Positions 1 through 8,407 of a stretch of DNA of 64,000 nt are shown here, piece by piece; the first letter of the stretch is position 1, and each line of letters starts with the position of its first letter. Under the pieces are notes generated by a model. It was not told where the DNA came from. It ran no database searches and saw nothing but the letters and a program-made list of their open reading frames with translations. The stretch is from NCBI GenBank assembly GCA_024233215.1, contig JACKPW010000006.1, positions 1 to 64,000 of the forward strand, read 5' to 3'. Source of the DNA: Verrucomicrobiales bacterium. GTDB lineage: Bacteria; Verrucomicrobiota; Verrucomicrobiia; Limisphaerales; J093. The translations under genes and the position numbers were made by a program.

Positions 1-421
1 TGACCAACTCCGCGTTGTAGGTACTGTCCCGTGCATCCAATCGAATCGTCCCCGCATTCGTCGCGCCGACTGAGACCGCTAGGGAGGCGTGGCTTCCTCC
101 GGCCTGCCCCCGAATCCAGAGCGTAGCCTGGTTCAACAAGCTTCTTGCGCTTCGTTTTCCGGTCACAATGACCTCAGAGCCTGGTTCCGCGATGATCACC
201 GCGTCGTCACTAGTGGGAACCTGCGCGGGGTTCCAGTTGCCGGAGGATGACCAAAGGTTGTCACCGGCGCTGCCGGACCATTCGACAGTGGCGGTCATTC
301 CACTGGCGGTCATGGCCCACAAAGCCAACAGCAGCTTCAGTGTGTGTCGAGCTCGTCCCTTTGCCGGCCGTAGAAATGTTGAGAGTACGGAGGGCCGGTC
401 GGCTTGAAGGTTGGGGTTCAT
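1..421 (-). CDS. Secreted protein, N-terminal part (runs off left edge)
   Basis: The frame opens with ATG at 421 and is still open at base 1 (140 codons seen). The N-terminus has a basic stretch and then a hydrophobic signal-peptide-like run (LKLLLALWAMTASGMTA). After it comes the module EWSGSAGDNLWSSSGNW followed by an acidic DDAVIIA strand. This matches the start of the broken giant gene at 12617 (VTWDGGGDGTSWNDPANW ... DDDAVIAG), so both belong to one secreted beta-strand-rich family. The ATG lies 20 nt past the stop of the FecR-TPR-barrel gene on the same strand, so it is probably the fourth gene of that operon. No strong ribosome site is visible in the gap (GATAAG only). The function is unknown; export to the cell surface is inferred. 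Confidence 0.72.
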   Translation of the reverse strand, partial: MNPNLQADRPSVLSTFLRPAKGRARHTLKLLLALWAMTASGMTATVEWSGSAGDNLWSSSGNWNPAQVPTSDDAVIIAEPGSEVIVTGKRSARSLLNQATLWIRGQAGGSHASLAVSVGATNAGTIRLDARDSTYNAELV

Positions 422-441
422 CTTATCGATCTGGCAGCGAA

Positions 442-3400
442 CTAAAAAGCAAAACGCCCTGAAAGGGCAAAGGTCCTCTCACGGTAGGTTTCCGGGTAGT
501 AATTCAACGGATAGAGACGGTAATCCTCATCGGTCAGATTAAGCACTCCGAATGCAACCTCCGCCCGCCGACGGGCGAAGCGCCACCCAACCCAGACATT
601 GTGCTGCCAGAAGTCCCCACCGTTGCGCGTGGAAGCGTCTTCAAGATTGGATTGCTGGCTCCACACAGATTCCCAACTCGCAAAGAACCCCTGCGGCCCA
701 TTCCAACGCGCACCGAAGTCCGCCCGGTGCAGAATTGATCGCTCGCGACTCGACTGCCCGACGAAGCCGGTTGGCACTCCAGGATACTGGGTTTCGAGGT
801 CCACATCACTGAGTCGGTACTGCGCCGTCAGGGCCAAGTGGGCACCCGCCAATTGGCCCAGGCTGACCAAGAGCGTTCGCTCCGAGAAATGCAAGTCTTG
901 CTCGATCGATAACTCCGTTGGCTCCCCCCCGTCGTCTACAAGACGTTCATACGCTCCTACCTTTCGGGTCGCTTCACTGCTGAGCGACTCGAACGAGAAG
1001 GTGGCGTAGGTCCGCGACGGAAAGGTCCGGTCAATCCCCAGCCCCCACAGGTTGAGTTCCTGCCCCGCCACCGATCCCGTGATTGATTCGGGCATGAGGC
1101 CGCGATAAGTCTGGGTAAAGCCAGCAATTTGGACCGGCTCGAGTCGGTAACTCTGGTCAAATGCCACGCCGCTCAACGACTTGGAGTAGAATCCCCGAAG
1201 GACGGTGTGTTGGGTGGGCGTCCAAGTGAGACCGACCTTGGGTGCCACCTGATCAGTGGACAGTTCTCCCTCTTGGAGGGGCGCGGTCCGAAAGTTCGCC
1301 GGCTGCGTTAGCCGGTTGTAGGCGATCCCAGCCGTGAGCAAAAGAGGCTCAGCGATTGCCCACTGGTCATAGGCATAAACGCTAAACCTTTCGAAATCGG
1401 GAGTAACCGAGTAGACCCGCCACGGGGGAACGTCGGGACTCGTGCCAGGCAAGCTACCGACATCGACCGTCGCCGTGGTGTTGAAATGTCCGATTTGGTA
1501 ACGCATACCTCCGATTAGTATTTGTGGGCCAGCCTGCCAGATCTGCTGAACTTCGGTCGAGCCTCCGATGTAGCGACTACGATAATCCACGACCCCGGCT
1601 GAGGCGTCAGGCGAGAAGAGAAGCACCTCCCCATTTCTGTCTCGGGCAAGGAAGGGGCTGGTCATGGATGGATCGCAATAGTCCAATTGGTTGTTCCAAG
1701 GCGCCACCAGCAGGAGAGTATGGGCTCCAGGCCGCCACTCGTGATGCCACCCGAGAACCGCCGCTGGGCTGAGCTGCTCCCCAACACGTAGACCAAGGTG
1801 CGCCTCGGCCGGATCGAAGCGCTGTAAGACGTCGCCCGAACTCGATTCATAGCCGGTCACTTGCGCCAAAACGCTGTCCTTTGGCCCCGCCTGAAACTTG
1901 GTTGTAGCAGAGACGGCGAGTTGCTGGAGATCGTTGTTCGGGCGCTGCCCCACCTCCGATCGATAATGCAGGTCCGCACTGTACTCGAAGTCGCCGAATT
2001 GCCCGGCTTGCGCGGCTCGCTCCAGCCAGTCCCCGTTGCTTGTCCAGAGGGTGTGATTGGCTACGCGCAGGCCATCGCGCTCGAAGAGTTTCGAGTATTC
2101 GTTGTTGGAAACGGTTTGGGAAAGTGATCCGGCGCCAACCGGGGCCAGCAGGTTCGCGACGAGGAACTCAGAAAGCCAAGGCGTCTCATAGCGCAAAGTG
2201 ATCTGCTGCGGATCGCGCAGGGCGTCGTAGCTGTTGGCCAGAAACAGGTGGGCGGAGGCGTTCGCGTAGTCCGCATTGACCGCCTGCGTGGCCGCTCGAA
2301 CGCTGAAGACGTCGAATCCCGCGTCGTTGTAGACATTGGCCAGGTTGGCGCCCCTCACGGCCCGGTCCTGATCCAGGAGGAACTGTGAGCGGTAGACCAT
2401 TCGTTGGTCATTCTGCTCAATGGATGCCTCCAAATCCTCGATGGCCTCGTTTACCCGATTGAGCTGCTGGTTGAGCAAAGCGGCGTAAAGCCAGGCAGTA
2501 GGATCGTTGCGGTCCAGCTCCCTGGCCCGACGCAGTTCCTGTTGGGCTCCGCGTGCTTCTCCGGATTCCGCAAGAACCTTCCCAAGGTACGCCCGCAGGA
2601 TGGCTCGCCCAGGTTCCAGCAAAGCAGCCGTGATCATGTCTTGTCGCCCCTCCGCCAAGTCGCCCAGTCGCACGCTCGCCAGGCCGCGCCCCAGCCAAGC
2701 CGGTGCATGGTTTGGGTCCACGGCAATGGCATCGTCAAAGGTATCACTCGCCGCCCGGATGTCATTCTCCCCCAAGAGCAGGAAGCCCTTGAGGGTCCTA
2801 CCGGCCGCGTTTTTGGGGCTCAGTTCGAGGCCGCGCTGAATCGCGGTCGAAGCCAGGCGGCTTCGGCCGAGGGAAAACTCGAGTTCCGCCAACCGAACCC
2901 ACGCGGCACCGAAACTGGGCGACAGCTCCGTCGCCCGGAGCGCGGCCTCGCGAGCAGCCTTCAAGTCCCGATCGCGCTGGAGTTCGTAAGAATGCGCCAG
3001 CCATTCGCTGGCGGTTGCAGGCTCGCCGAGGTTCTGCAGGTCGCCGGTAGTTCTCCGAACCGCGCGGCGGAGTCGCTCCAGCGCGCGTCGACCAACATCA
3101 TCGTCAGGAAGTGTCTTCAGCAAGGCTTCAGCCGTGGTCGGATGTCCAAAGGCAAGATCAAGTCCGGCACGGTAGGCGATGCCGGGGGCATCGAGACCTT
3201 GCCCCGCAATGGCAGGAAGCGTGTTCCATGCGCTGATCAGGTTGCCCCTGCGGTAGAAATCGATGGATTCCCGCCACTCCTTCGGCGGGTTTCGTGATGG
3301 CCAAAGATCGTGCGGGTCCAGAACCGCGGGATAGTCGAGCCACCACTGCACGGCATCTTGCACCACGAACCCCGGACGTAGACGGGGAGGCTCACCCTGA

Positions 3401-3969
3401 CGCGCGATCGCCTGTTCGCCGCTGTGGACTTGTGTGATCCCGAACGAGTTGCTGACAATGACCAACCCGTCGAATACCGTGATCGCCGACCCATCCGGAC
3501 CAGCCTTGAGGAGGAACTCGGTCTTGTAGTGGTAGGCAGTCCAGTTTCTTGTCTCGGTAGCTCGGGGAACGTCCTGTCGAGGGGACCAGAACACGAGCTG
3601 TCCGCGGCTCAGGAATGGGCGGACCTCCGCGCTGGCCTCGCTCGGGCGCATGATCTCAAGTTCGGACAAAGGAAGCAGCCTCAGGCCGTCTTGCCGTCTG
3701 GCCAACGACACCTGGGCCCAGCTTTGGATGCCGGTTTGCAGCCGGTCGCCCATCCCCAGAGGCTGTTTGGGTTCGGGTCTGCGCCCGACGCCGCTTTCCC
3801 CACGTTTGAAGTACGAGACTTGATTGATCACCTCCTCGACACGCCCCCCCGAGAAGCTGATCATCGCGCTGCCATCGGGGGTGCTTTGATCGTCAGGCAG
3901 GCGAGGTTGCGCCCTCCCACTGAGCGTGAGGACAGGGATTAGCGAGAGGAGAAGCGGTCGAGACTTCAC
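442..3969 (-). CDS. FecR-domain / TPR / outer-membrane beta-barrel fusion protein
   Basis: This is an 1175-aa protein starting at GTG 3969. The start shares a GTGA overlap with the stop of the upstream kinase gene and begins a clean signal peptide (VKSRPLLLSLIPVLTLSGRA). A longer frame to 4158 exists, but it only reads the kinase gene out of frame. In order: a FecR-like domain at about residues 35-215, tetratricopeptide repeats at about 230-560 (for example HAPAWLGRGLASVRLGDLAEG), then about 570 residues resembling the barrel of a TonB-dependent receptor, with alternating strands such as GLTWTPTQHTVLRGFYSKS and a final Phe (SGRFAF). In known systems FecR couples an outer-membrane receptor to an ECF sigma factor; here FecR and a barrel are one polypeptide. 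No TonB box or plug was recognised, so transport is unproven. The likely site is periplasm plus outer membrane. Confidence 0.8.
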   Translation of the reverse strand: MKSRPLLLSLIPVLTLSGRAQPRLPDDQSTPDGSAMISFSGGRVEEVINQVSYFKRGESGVGRRPEPKQPLGMGDRLQTGIQSWAQVSLARRQDGLRLLPLSELEIMRPSEASAEVRPFLSRGQLVFWSPRQDVPRATETRNWTAYHYKTEFLLKAGPDGSAITVFDGLVIVSNSFGITQVHSGEQAIARQGEPPRLRPGFVVQDAVQWWLDYPAVLDPHDLWPSRNPPKEWRESIDFYRRGNLISAWNTLPAIAGQGLDAPGIAYRAGLDLAFGHPTTAEALLKTLPDDDVGRRALERLRRAVRRTTGDLQNLGEPATASEWLAHSYELQRDRDLKAAREAALRATELSPSFGAAWVRLAELEFSLGRSRLASTAIQRGLELSPKNAAGRTLKGFLLLGENDIRAASDTFDDAIAVDPNHAPAWLGRGLASVRLGDLAEGRQDMITAALLEPGRAILRAYLGKVLAESGEARGAQQELRRARELDRNDPTAWLYAALLNQQLNRVNEAIEDLEASIEQNDQRMVYRSQFLLDQDRAVRGANLANVYNDAGFDVFSVRAATQAVNADYANASAHLFLANSYDALRDPQQITLRYETPWLSEFLVANLLAPVGAGSLSQTVSNNEYSKLFERDGLRVANHTLWTSNGDWLERAAQAGQFGDFEYSADLHYRSEVGQRPNNDLQQLAVSATTKFQAGPKDSVLAQVTGYESSSGDVLQRFDPAEAHLGLRVGEQLSPAAVLGWHHEWRPGAHTLLLVAPWNNQLDYCDPSMTSPFLARDRNGEVLLFSPDASAGVVDYRSRYIGGSTEVQQIWQAGPQILIGGMRYQIGHFNTTATVDVGSLPGTSPDVPPWRVYSVTPDFERFSVYAYDQWAIAEPLLLTAGIAYNRLTQPANFRTAPLQEGELSTDQVAPKVGLTWTPTQHTVLRGFYSKSLSGVAFDQSYRLEPVQIAGFTQTYRGLMPESITGSVAGQELNLWGLGIDRTFPSRTYATFSFESLSSEATRKVGAYERLVDDGGEPTELSIEQDLHFSERTLLVSLGQLAGAHLALTAQYRLSDVDLETQYPGVPTGFVGQSSRERSILHRADFGARWNGPQGFFASWESVWSQQSNLEDASTRNGGDFWQHNVWVGWRFARRRAEVAFGVLNLTDEDYRLYPLNYYPETYRERTFALSGRFAF

Positions 3970-6900
3970 GGCAGGGAGAGGATTAGAGGGTGGGGATCTA
4001 GATGTCGCCTGCCAAACAAGCGATTGGCCAATACCGCCAACGCCTGGTCGCCATTGAACGGGTGTGCATCGAGCACAACAGAGCAGCGGCCCAGAACTCC
4101 GTCGATCACCTGCAGCACTCTCGGGACGGCGCGCTTCGCGGGGGGGTAGTACGGCCAAGCGAGACCAGATTGCAGCAGCAACATTTCCCTCGCCGGCAAG
4201 AACTGCGTCAATGGGTTATCCGAGGGAGCTTGACCCAAGGGCATGGCCTCGCTGGTCTGTAGCCCGGATTGCGCATCGACCAGTCGGATTGCGTCATCCC
4301 AGGCAGAGATCGCTAGGACGCGACCGTCGGGGGAGAAGGCCAGGCCGCACACATCTGCGGGACTGCTATGCGACATCCGAAGCCGACCCCGATTCGCCAA
4401 GTCGAGGCATTGCGTCACTGAACCGGCGGCAAACGCGATTCGCCGATTATCTGGGCTGACACTCAAGTAGCTGATTTCGCGCGACGCATCGGCGCGGAAC
4501 AGAACAGTGCCGTCTCTAAGCCGATAGGCTCGAAGTTGGGTCTCGAAAACGAGGTATGCCACCTTTCCATCTGGCGAAATGCCGACGTGCGTCGCAGCCT
4601 GCCGGTCACCGGCAGGAAGGGGACCGGATCGATCTTCAAACGGCCGCCACAGCGACACGGCGCCTTCGCTGTCCAGCACAACCACCTCCTCGCCATCCGC
4701 CGAAGTCGCGTAATCAGCAACAAACCGAGAGAGCGGACAGTGGAAGGAGGACAGCAGTCTGCCGTCGTCCAACCCCCGCGCCTCCAGGCCCTTGTCTCCC
4801 TTGAGCAACAACGAAGCACCTTGGCCGTTGCCCAGGGGGGTGAGCCGCTGGGTGCCTTCCAAGTCCGTGGACCAGGAACCTCCTGATTGCCAGCTGTCGT
4901 CCCAGCGCAGGACCTTGACACGGTCGTCTTCGTCGAGCATGGCGACGCACCCGTTTGTCAGGGCGGCAAACGACAGGATCGGAGCCTGATTGGTCCATGC
5001 ACTTGGTGGTCCGTTCGCGAGGGGGAGACCGCGGCGCAACAACACTTTGCCTGCGGAGAAGAGGATTGCATCACCCTCGAGCGTGGGTTGGAGCCCATCC
5101 CACCATACGTCGGGCCAAGGGCCCAGATCTTGCTGAGTTCGGGCCCTTCTCAAGCCGAACCGCCAAGCACGGTTCTTGAAGCCCAGAATCGAGATCAGCA
5201 GTTCGCCATCGGTTCCCTGATGGATCGCGCCGGAAACCAAGGACTGTCCCAACCTAGGAGTTCCGGCTAACGGTGCGTTCGTCGAAAACTGCCCATCGCC
5301 ACCGATCTGCCAGAGCTCTGCCTTCTCCGCGTTCGAGAGAACGACCAGGACCACCCCCCCATTATCGCCAAAGACCGCGTCGCCAACTTCAGTTCCAAAC
5401 TCCAACTCATCGACCACCTGCCAGTTTCGTGTGTCCCACATCCGCAAACTGCCGTCTGCTGAACCAGTAAGCAGCCGGCTTCCGTCAGCACTGAAGGCCA
5501 GGGAAAGAACGGGGGCTTTGTGCTCGTTAAGGATACTGGGCAGCTGGTCGTCCTTGCCCTCATCGGTTTTCTGAACGGAGTAGAGGTAAACTCGACCATA
5601 ACTCCCGCCAACAGCCACCGTCGCTCCGTCGGGACTGAACCGCAAACTCCGAATCTGTCCGCCGATTTTGCCGAGCAGGCGAACGTCCCGGGGGCCGGTC
5701 GAGCACCGGGCTAAGTGCACGCAACCATTGGTATCAGCCAGCGCCACCCAGGCAGCGTCATCGCTCAGAGCCAAGCGAGTAGGGGTCAGGGCACCGATAT
5801 CGATTGAAGCAATCCTGGCCGGTTTCTGCCGCATCTCGCAGACTTGGATGGAGATATGACCCGTAGTTGTGGATGAGGGGGTGACGGGAACTTGGATGTC
5901 CTGGCGTGTCCAGAACGCCAGGTGGCAACCAGAGCGAGCGACACCCGTTTCAATGATCTGGTTGGTTGCTCGACGAACCCATGTCCCACAGGGCATCACG
6001 GCACCGATCGACTCCTGCGAGGCAAGTGGAATGAGCCAGTCCTCGCTGTTCAGGAGCGCCAGCGCGCGGGCCACGGCAGCCTCAAAGGCCGGCCCCTTGG
6101 CGATCACCTCACGCAAGTTCTCCAAGGACCGAAGACTCTCACCCGCCTGGATGGATTCCTCGACGTGCGCCATTCGCAGACGTTGATTCGCCAACTGCTC
6201 ACGAAGGAGATTCACTCTCGCACGCTGCAAGGCCCACGAGGTGCCGACCAAACCGAGCAGGACAGCGATCGCCGTCGCTCCAATCCAGCCCGACAACACC
6301 GGCCGGCGCCGCATCCACCTCCACATCCGTTCCCAATCCCCCACCGGCCGTGCCATGATCGGTTCCTGGCGAAGGAACCGGTTCAACTCAACCGCCAGCT
6401 CCTCCGCGCTGCTGTAGCGCCGACGGCCCTCCTTTTCCAGGCACTTCAGGCAGATCGTCTCCAGGTCCCTCGGCACTCCCGGATTCAGCGTCCGCGGCGA
6501 CACCGGGGCCACACTCCCAACCTGCTCCAACGTCTCCGTCACCGTCCCCGCCATGAACGGCGGCCGGCCCGTCACCAGGTGATACAGCACCGCCCCCAGC
6601 GAATACACGTCACTCTGCCGCCCCACCTTGCCCCACTTCGAGGACGCTTGTTCTGGCGGCAGATACCCCGGCGTCCCCAACGTGTCTCCGCTCCGAGTCA
6701 GCTCTGATTCCGCGTCCACCAGCCGCGCCAGCCCAAAATCCGTCACCCGCGGCCGTTCATCCGCCCCCAGCAGGATGTTCGAGGGCTTCAGGTCCCGGTG
6801 CAGCACCCCCTGCTCGTGGGCATAGTGCACCGCCTCCGCCACCGTCCGCACCAGCTCCGCCGCCCTGTTGGGCTGCAGCGGCTGCTCCCTCGTCAGCTCC

Positions 6901-7331
6901 GCCAGGTTCTTGCCCGGCACGTATTCCATGGAGAAGTAGGGCAACCCCTCGTGTTCCCCCACCTCGTAAATCGGCACGATGTTCGCATGTTGCAGCCGAG
7001 CCACCGTCTCCGCCTCCTGCCGAAACCGCTTTCGGAACCCCTCGCTGCTGTGGTGCCCCCCGGCCAACATCTTCAGCGCCACCGTTCGCCTCAGGCTCTG
7101 CTGCCGCGCCTGATACACCACCCCCATCCCTCCCCGAGCGATCGCCTCCAGCAGCTCGTAGTCCCCGACGTGACGCATCTCCGTCCCGAGCTCAGGGACC
7201 TCAGCGAGAAAACCCTCCCCGGCTTCCAGCCCAACGGCCAGCAGGCACCGCGCACACGGGCCCCCGCCTTCAGGCAACGGGGCTCCACACTGCGAACATC
7301 GTTCCGGATTGCTCACTTCACCCTTCCCCAA
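3966..7331 (-). CDS. Transmembrane Ser/Thr protein kinase with WD40-type repeats
   Basis: 1121 aa. A zinc-ribbon-like knot (C12, C15, C26, C29) precedes a complete Hanks-type kinase domain at about 57-325: glycine loop ARGGMGVVY, ATP lysine K87 (VALKML), catalytic loop HRDLKPSN with D180, and DFG at 198-200. A single membrane helix lies at about 346-368, so the kinase is cytoplasmic and the C-terminal half is probably periplasmic. That half holds WD40-type repeats (for example SLAFSADGSRLLTGSADGSLRMWD). The stop overlaps the FecR-TPR-barrel start by 4 nt, and the sigma-factor gene lies 29 nt upstream, which indicates one operon. Kinases of this shape beside ECF sigma genes are common in Planctomycetes and Verrucomicrobia. 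The likely role is sensing envelope state and phosphorylating the sigma factor or other targets; the substrate is not visible. Confidence 0.92.
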   Translation of the reverse strand: MGKGEVSNPERCSQCGAPLPEGGGPCARCLLAVGLEAGEGFLAEVPELGTEMRHVGDYELLEAIARGGMGVVYQARQQSLRRTVALKMLAGGHHSSEGFRKRFRQEAETVARLQHANIVPIYEVGEHEGLPYFSMEYVPGKNLAELTREQPLQPNRAAELVRTVAEAVHYAHEQGVLHRDLKPSNILLGADERPRVTDFGLARLVDAESELTRSGDTLGTPGYLPPEQASSKWGKVGRQSDVYSLGAVLYHLVTGRPPFMAGTVTETLEQVGSVAPVSPRTLNPGVPRDLETICLKCLEKEGRRRYSSAEELAVELNRFLRQEPIMARPVGDWERMWRWMRRRPVLSGWIGATAIAVLLGLVGTSWALQRARVNLLREQLANQRLRMAHVEESIQAGESLRSLENLREVIAKGPAFEAAVARALALLNSEDWLIPLASQESIGAVMPCGTWVRRATNQIIETGVARSGCHLAFWTRQDIQVPVTPSSTTTGHISIQVCEMRQKPARIASIDIGALTPTRLALSDDAAWVALADTNGCVHLARCSTGPRDVRLLGKIGGQIRSLRFSPDGATVAVGGSYGRVYLYSVQKTDEGKDDQLPSILNEHKAPVLSLAFSADGSRLLTGSADGSLRMWDTRNWQVVDELEFGTEVGDAVFGDNGGVVLVVLSNAEKAELWQIGGDGQFSTNAPLAGTPRLGQSLVSGAIHQGTDGELLISILGFKNRAWRFGLRRARTQQDLGPWPDVWWDGLQPTLEGDAILFSAGKVLLRRGLPLANGPPSAWTNQAPILSFAALTNGCVAMLDEDDRVKVLRWDDSWQSGGSWSTDLEGTQRLTPLGNGQGASLLLKGDKGLEARGLDDGRLLSSFHCPLSRFVADYATSADGEEVVVLDSEGAVSLWRPFEDRSGPLPAGDRQAATHVGISPDGKVAYLVFETQLRAYRLRDGTVLFRADASREISYLSVSPDNRRIAFAAGSVTQCLDLANRGRLRMSHSSPADVCGLAFSPDGRVLAISAWDDAIRLVDAQSGLQTSEAMPLGQAPSDNPLTQFLPAREMLLLQSGLAWPYYPPAKRAVPRVLQVIDGVLGRCSVVLDAHPFNGDQALAVLANRLFGRRHLDPHPLILSLP

Positions 7332-7360
7332 AGGGATTCACCGCGGAACCTTACCTCCGT

Positions 7361-8080
7361 TCATCCCCGCCCCAGCAGTTCGACCAGGTACTTTAGTTCC
7401 TCCCGCCAGTCGTCCTCGCTTCGCACCGTCTGCCGCACCTCCTCCCGAATCCGTTCTCCCAGCCGCGCTCTCATCCGGTGCATGGCCGTATGCACCGCTC
7501 CTTCCTTCATTCCCAGCCGCTTGCCCACTTCCGCCGCACTCGGTTGCCCCGCGACACCTCCCAACTGCCCTTCCATAGCCGAAAACAGCTCTTCCTGTCC
7601 CTTCTCCCGGTATTCCTCTCGCAGACCCTCCGTCGCATGCTCCAGCACGCTCAGTGCCCAGGCCCGATCCAACGCCATTTCCAGCCGATCCTCGGGTGCC
7701 GCCGGGTCCAGCATCCGCCGTCCGTCCTCGTCGGTCTGATCCAGGGACAACGGCACTTGTCCGCCTCCGCGTTTCAAAGCCGACTCCCTCACATGCCGGT
7801 CTCTCAGGAAGTTCCCCACGCACCTCTTGATGAAGGTCCGGAAACGTCCTTTGTCCGGACTGACGTCCTTGAGGAACTCCAGCCGCAACCCTTGAAGAAA
7901 GAACTCCTGGGTCAGATCTTCCGCCTGTTCGGGCGCGCATCTTTGCACCGTCTGGATGTGGAGCAGGATCGGTCCACGATAACGCTTCAGCAACCGCTCC
8001 AAGGCGGCTTCACGCTCGGTATCCTCACTGCCTTGGGCTTTAAGGATCGTGCTCCAGACCGTCGCTTCAAAAAAGGCCAT
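7361..8080 (-). CDS. ECF-type RNA polymerase sigma factor
   Basis: 239 aa. I chose ATG 8080 (MAFFEATVWSTILKAQ) because AGGA sits about 8 nt upstream; a longer frame to 8146 lacks this. The sigma region 2 signature is APEQAEDLTQEFFLQGLRLEFL followed by KGRFRTFIKRCVGNFLRD. Region 4 is near residues 185-215 (SAAEVGKRLGMKEGAVHTAMHRMRARL, a helix-turn-helix). It has the long linker seen in sigma factors paired with protein kinases. It is first in the operon with the kinase and the FecR-barrel gene and probably directs transcription of the operon or of surface-protein genes. No separate anti-sigma gene is seen; the kinase or the FecR domain may fill that role (inference). Confidence 0.88.
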   Translation of the reverse strand: MAFFEATVWSTILKAQGSEDTEREAALERLLKRYRGPILLHIQTVQRCAPEQAEDLTQEFFLQGLRLEFLKDVSPDKGRFRTFIKRCVGNFLRDRHVRESALKRGGGQVPLSLDQTDEDGRRMLDPAAPEDRLEMALDRAWALSVLEHATEGLREEYREKGQEELFSAMEGQLGGVAGQPSAAEVGKRLGMKEGAVHTAMHRMRARLGERIREEVRQTVRSEDDWREELKYLVELLGRG

Positions 8081-8407
8081 AAGTAATCCTGTTCTGATTC
8101 GTCCGAGCTCAAAGCCTAGGCACCTGATGCCCACAGCGGAAGGCAAATCCGCCCTTCCGTCAGATGCATCCCCGGGAAATCAGTGGAGCAGGTGCGAGAC
8201 GTGTTTTCCAATGTTCGCTCTGAGCAGGTAAGACTGCGGGGGCCAATCCTTTGATGGATGGTGTATGAAGAGCGGAACAGGCAGTGGCTGGCAGTCTGGG
8301 AACCAAACAGTATGGGTTTCTGGGGGGCTTAGTCGGCCGAACGAACCACGAACAGTGCTGCGGCCGTGCTGCTTACAACTCTCGAACGCACCCTTTGACA
8401 CGAACCA
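8081..8407. other. Divergent intergenic region
   Basis: 327 bp between the sigma-factor start (minus strand) and the beta-propeller/Ig gene (plus strand). It must hold promoters for both. I saw no convincing sigma-70 boxes, repeat or small gene. Confidence 0.5.

Noticed and set aside
2404..3297. Plus-strand open frame of 297 codons
   Set aside because: It is the complement of the well-supported TPR-barrel gene; composition is Arg/Pro/Gln-rich without motifs.
3970..4158. N-terminal extension of the FecR-TPR-barrel frame
   Set aside because: It lies entirely inside the kinase gene and has random composition. The GTG at 3969 has a GTGA overlap and a signal peptide right after it.
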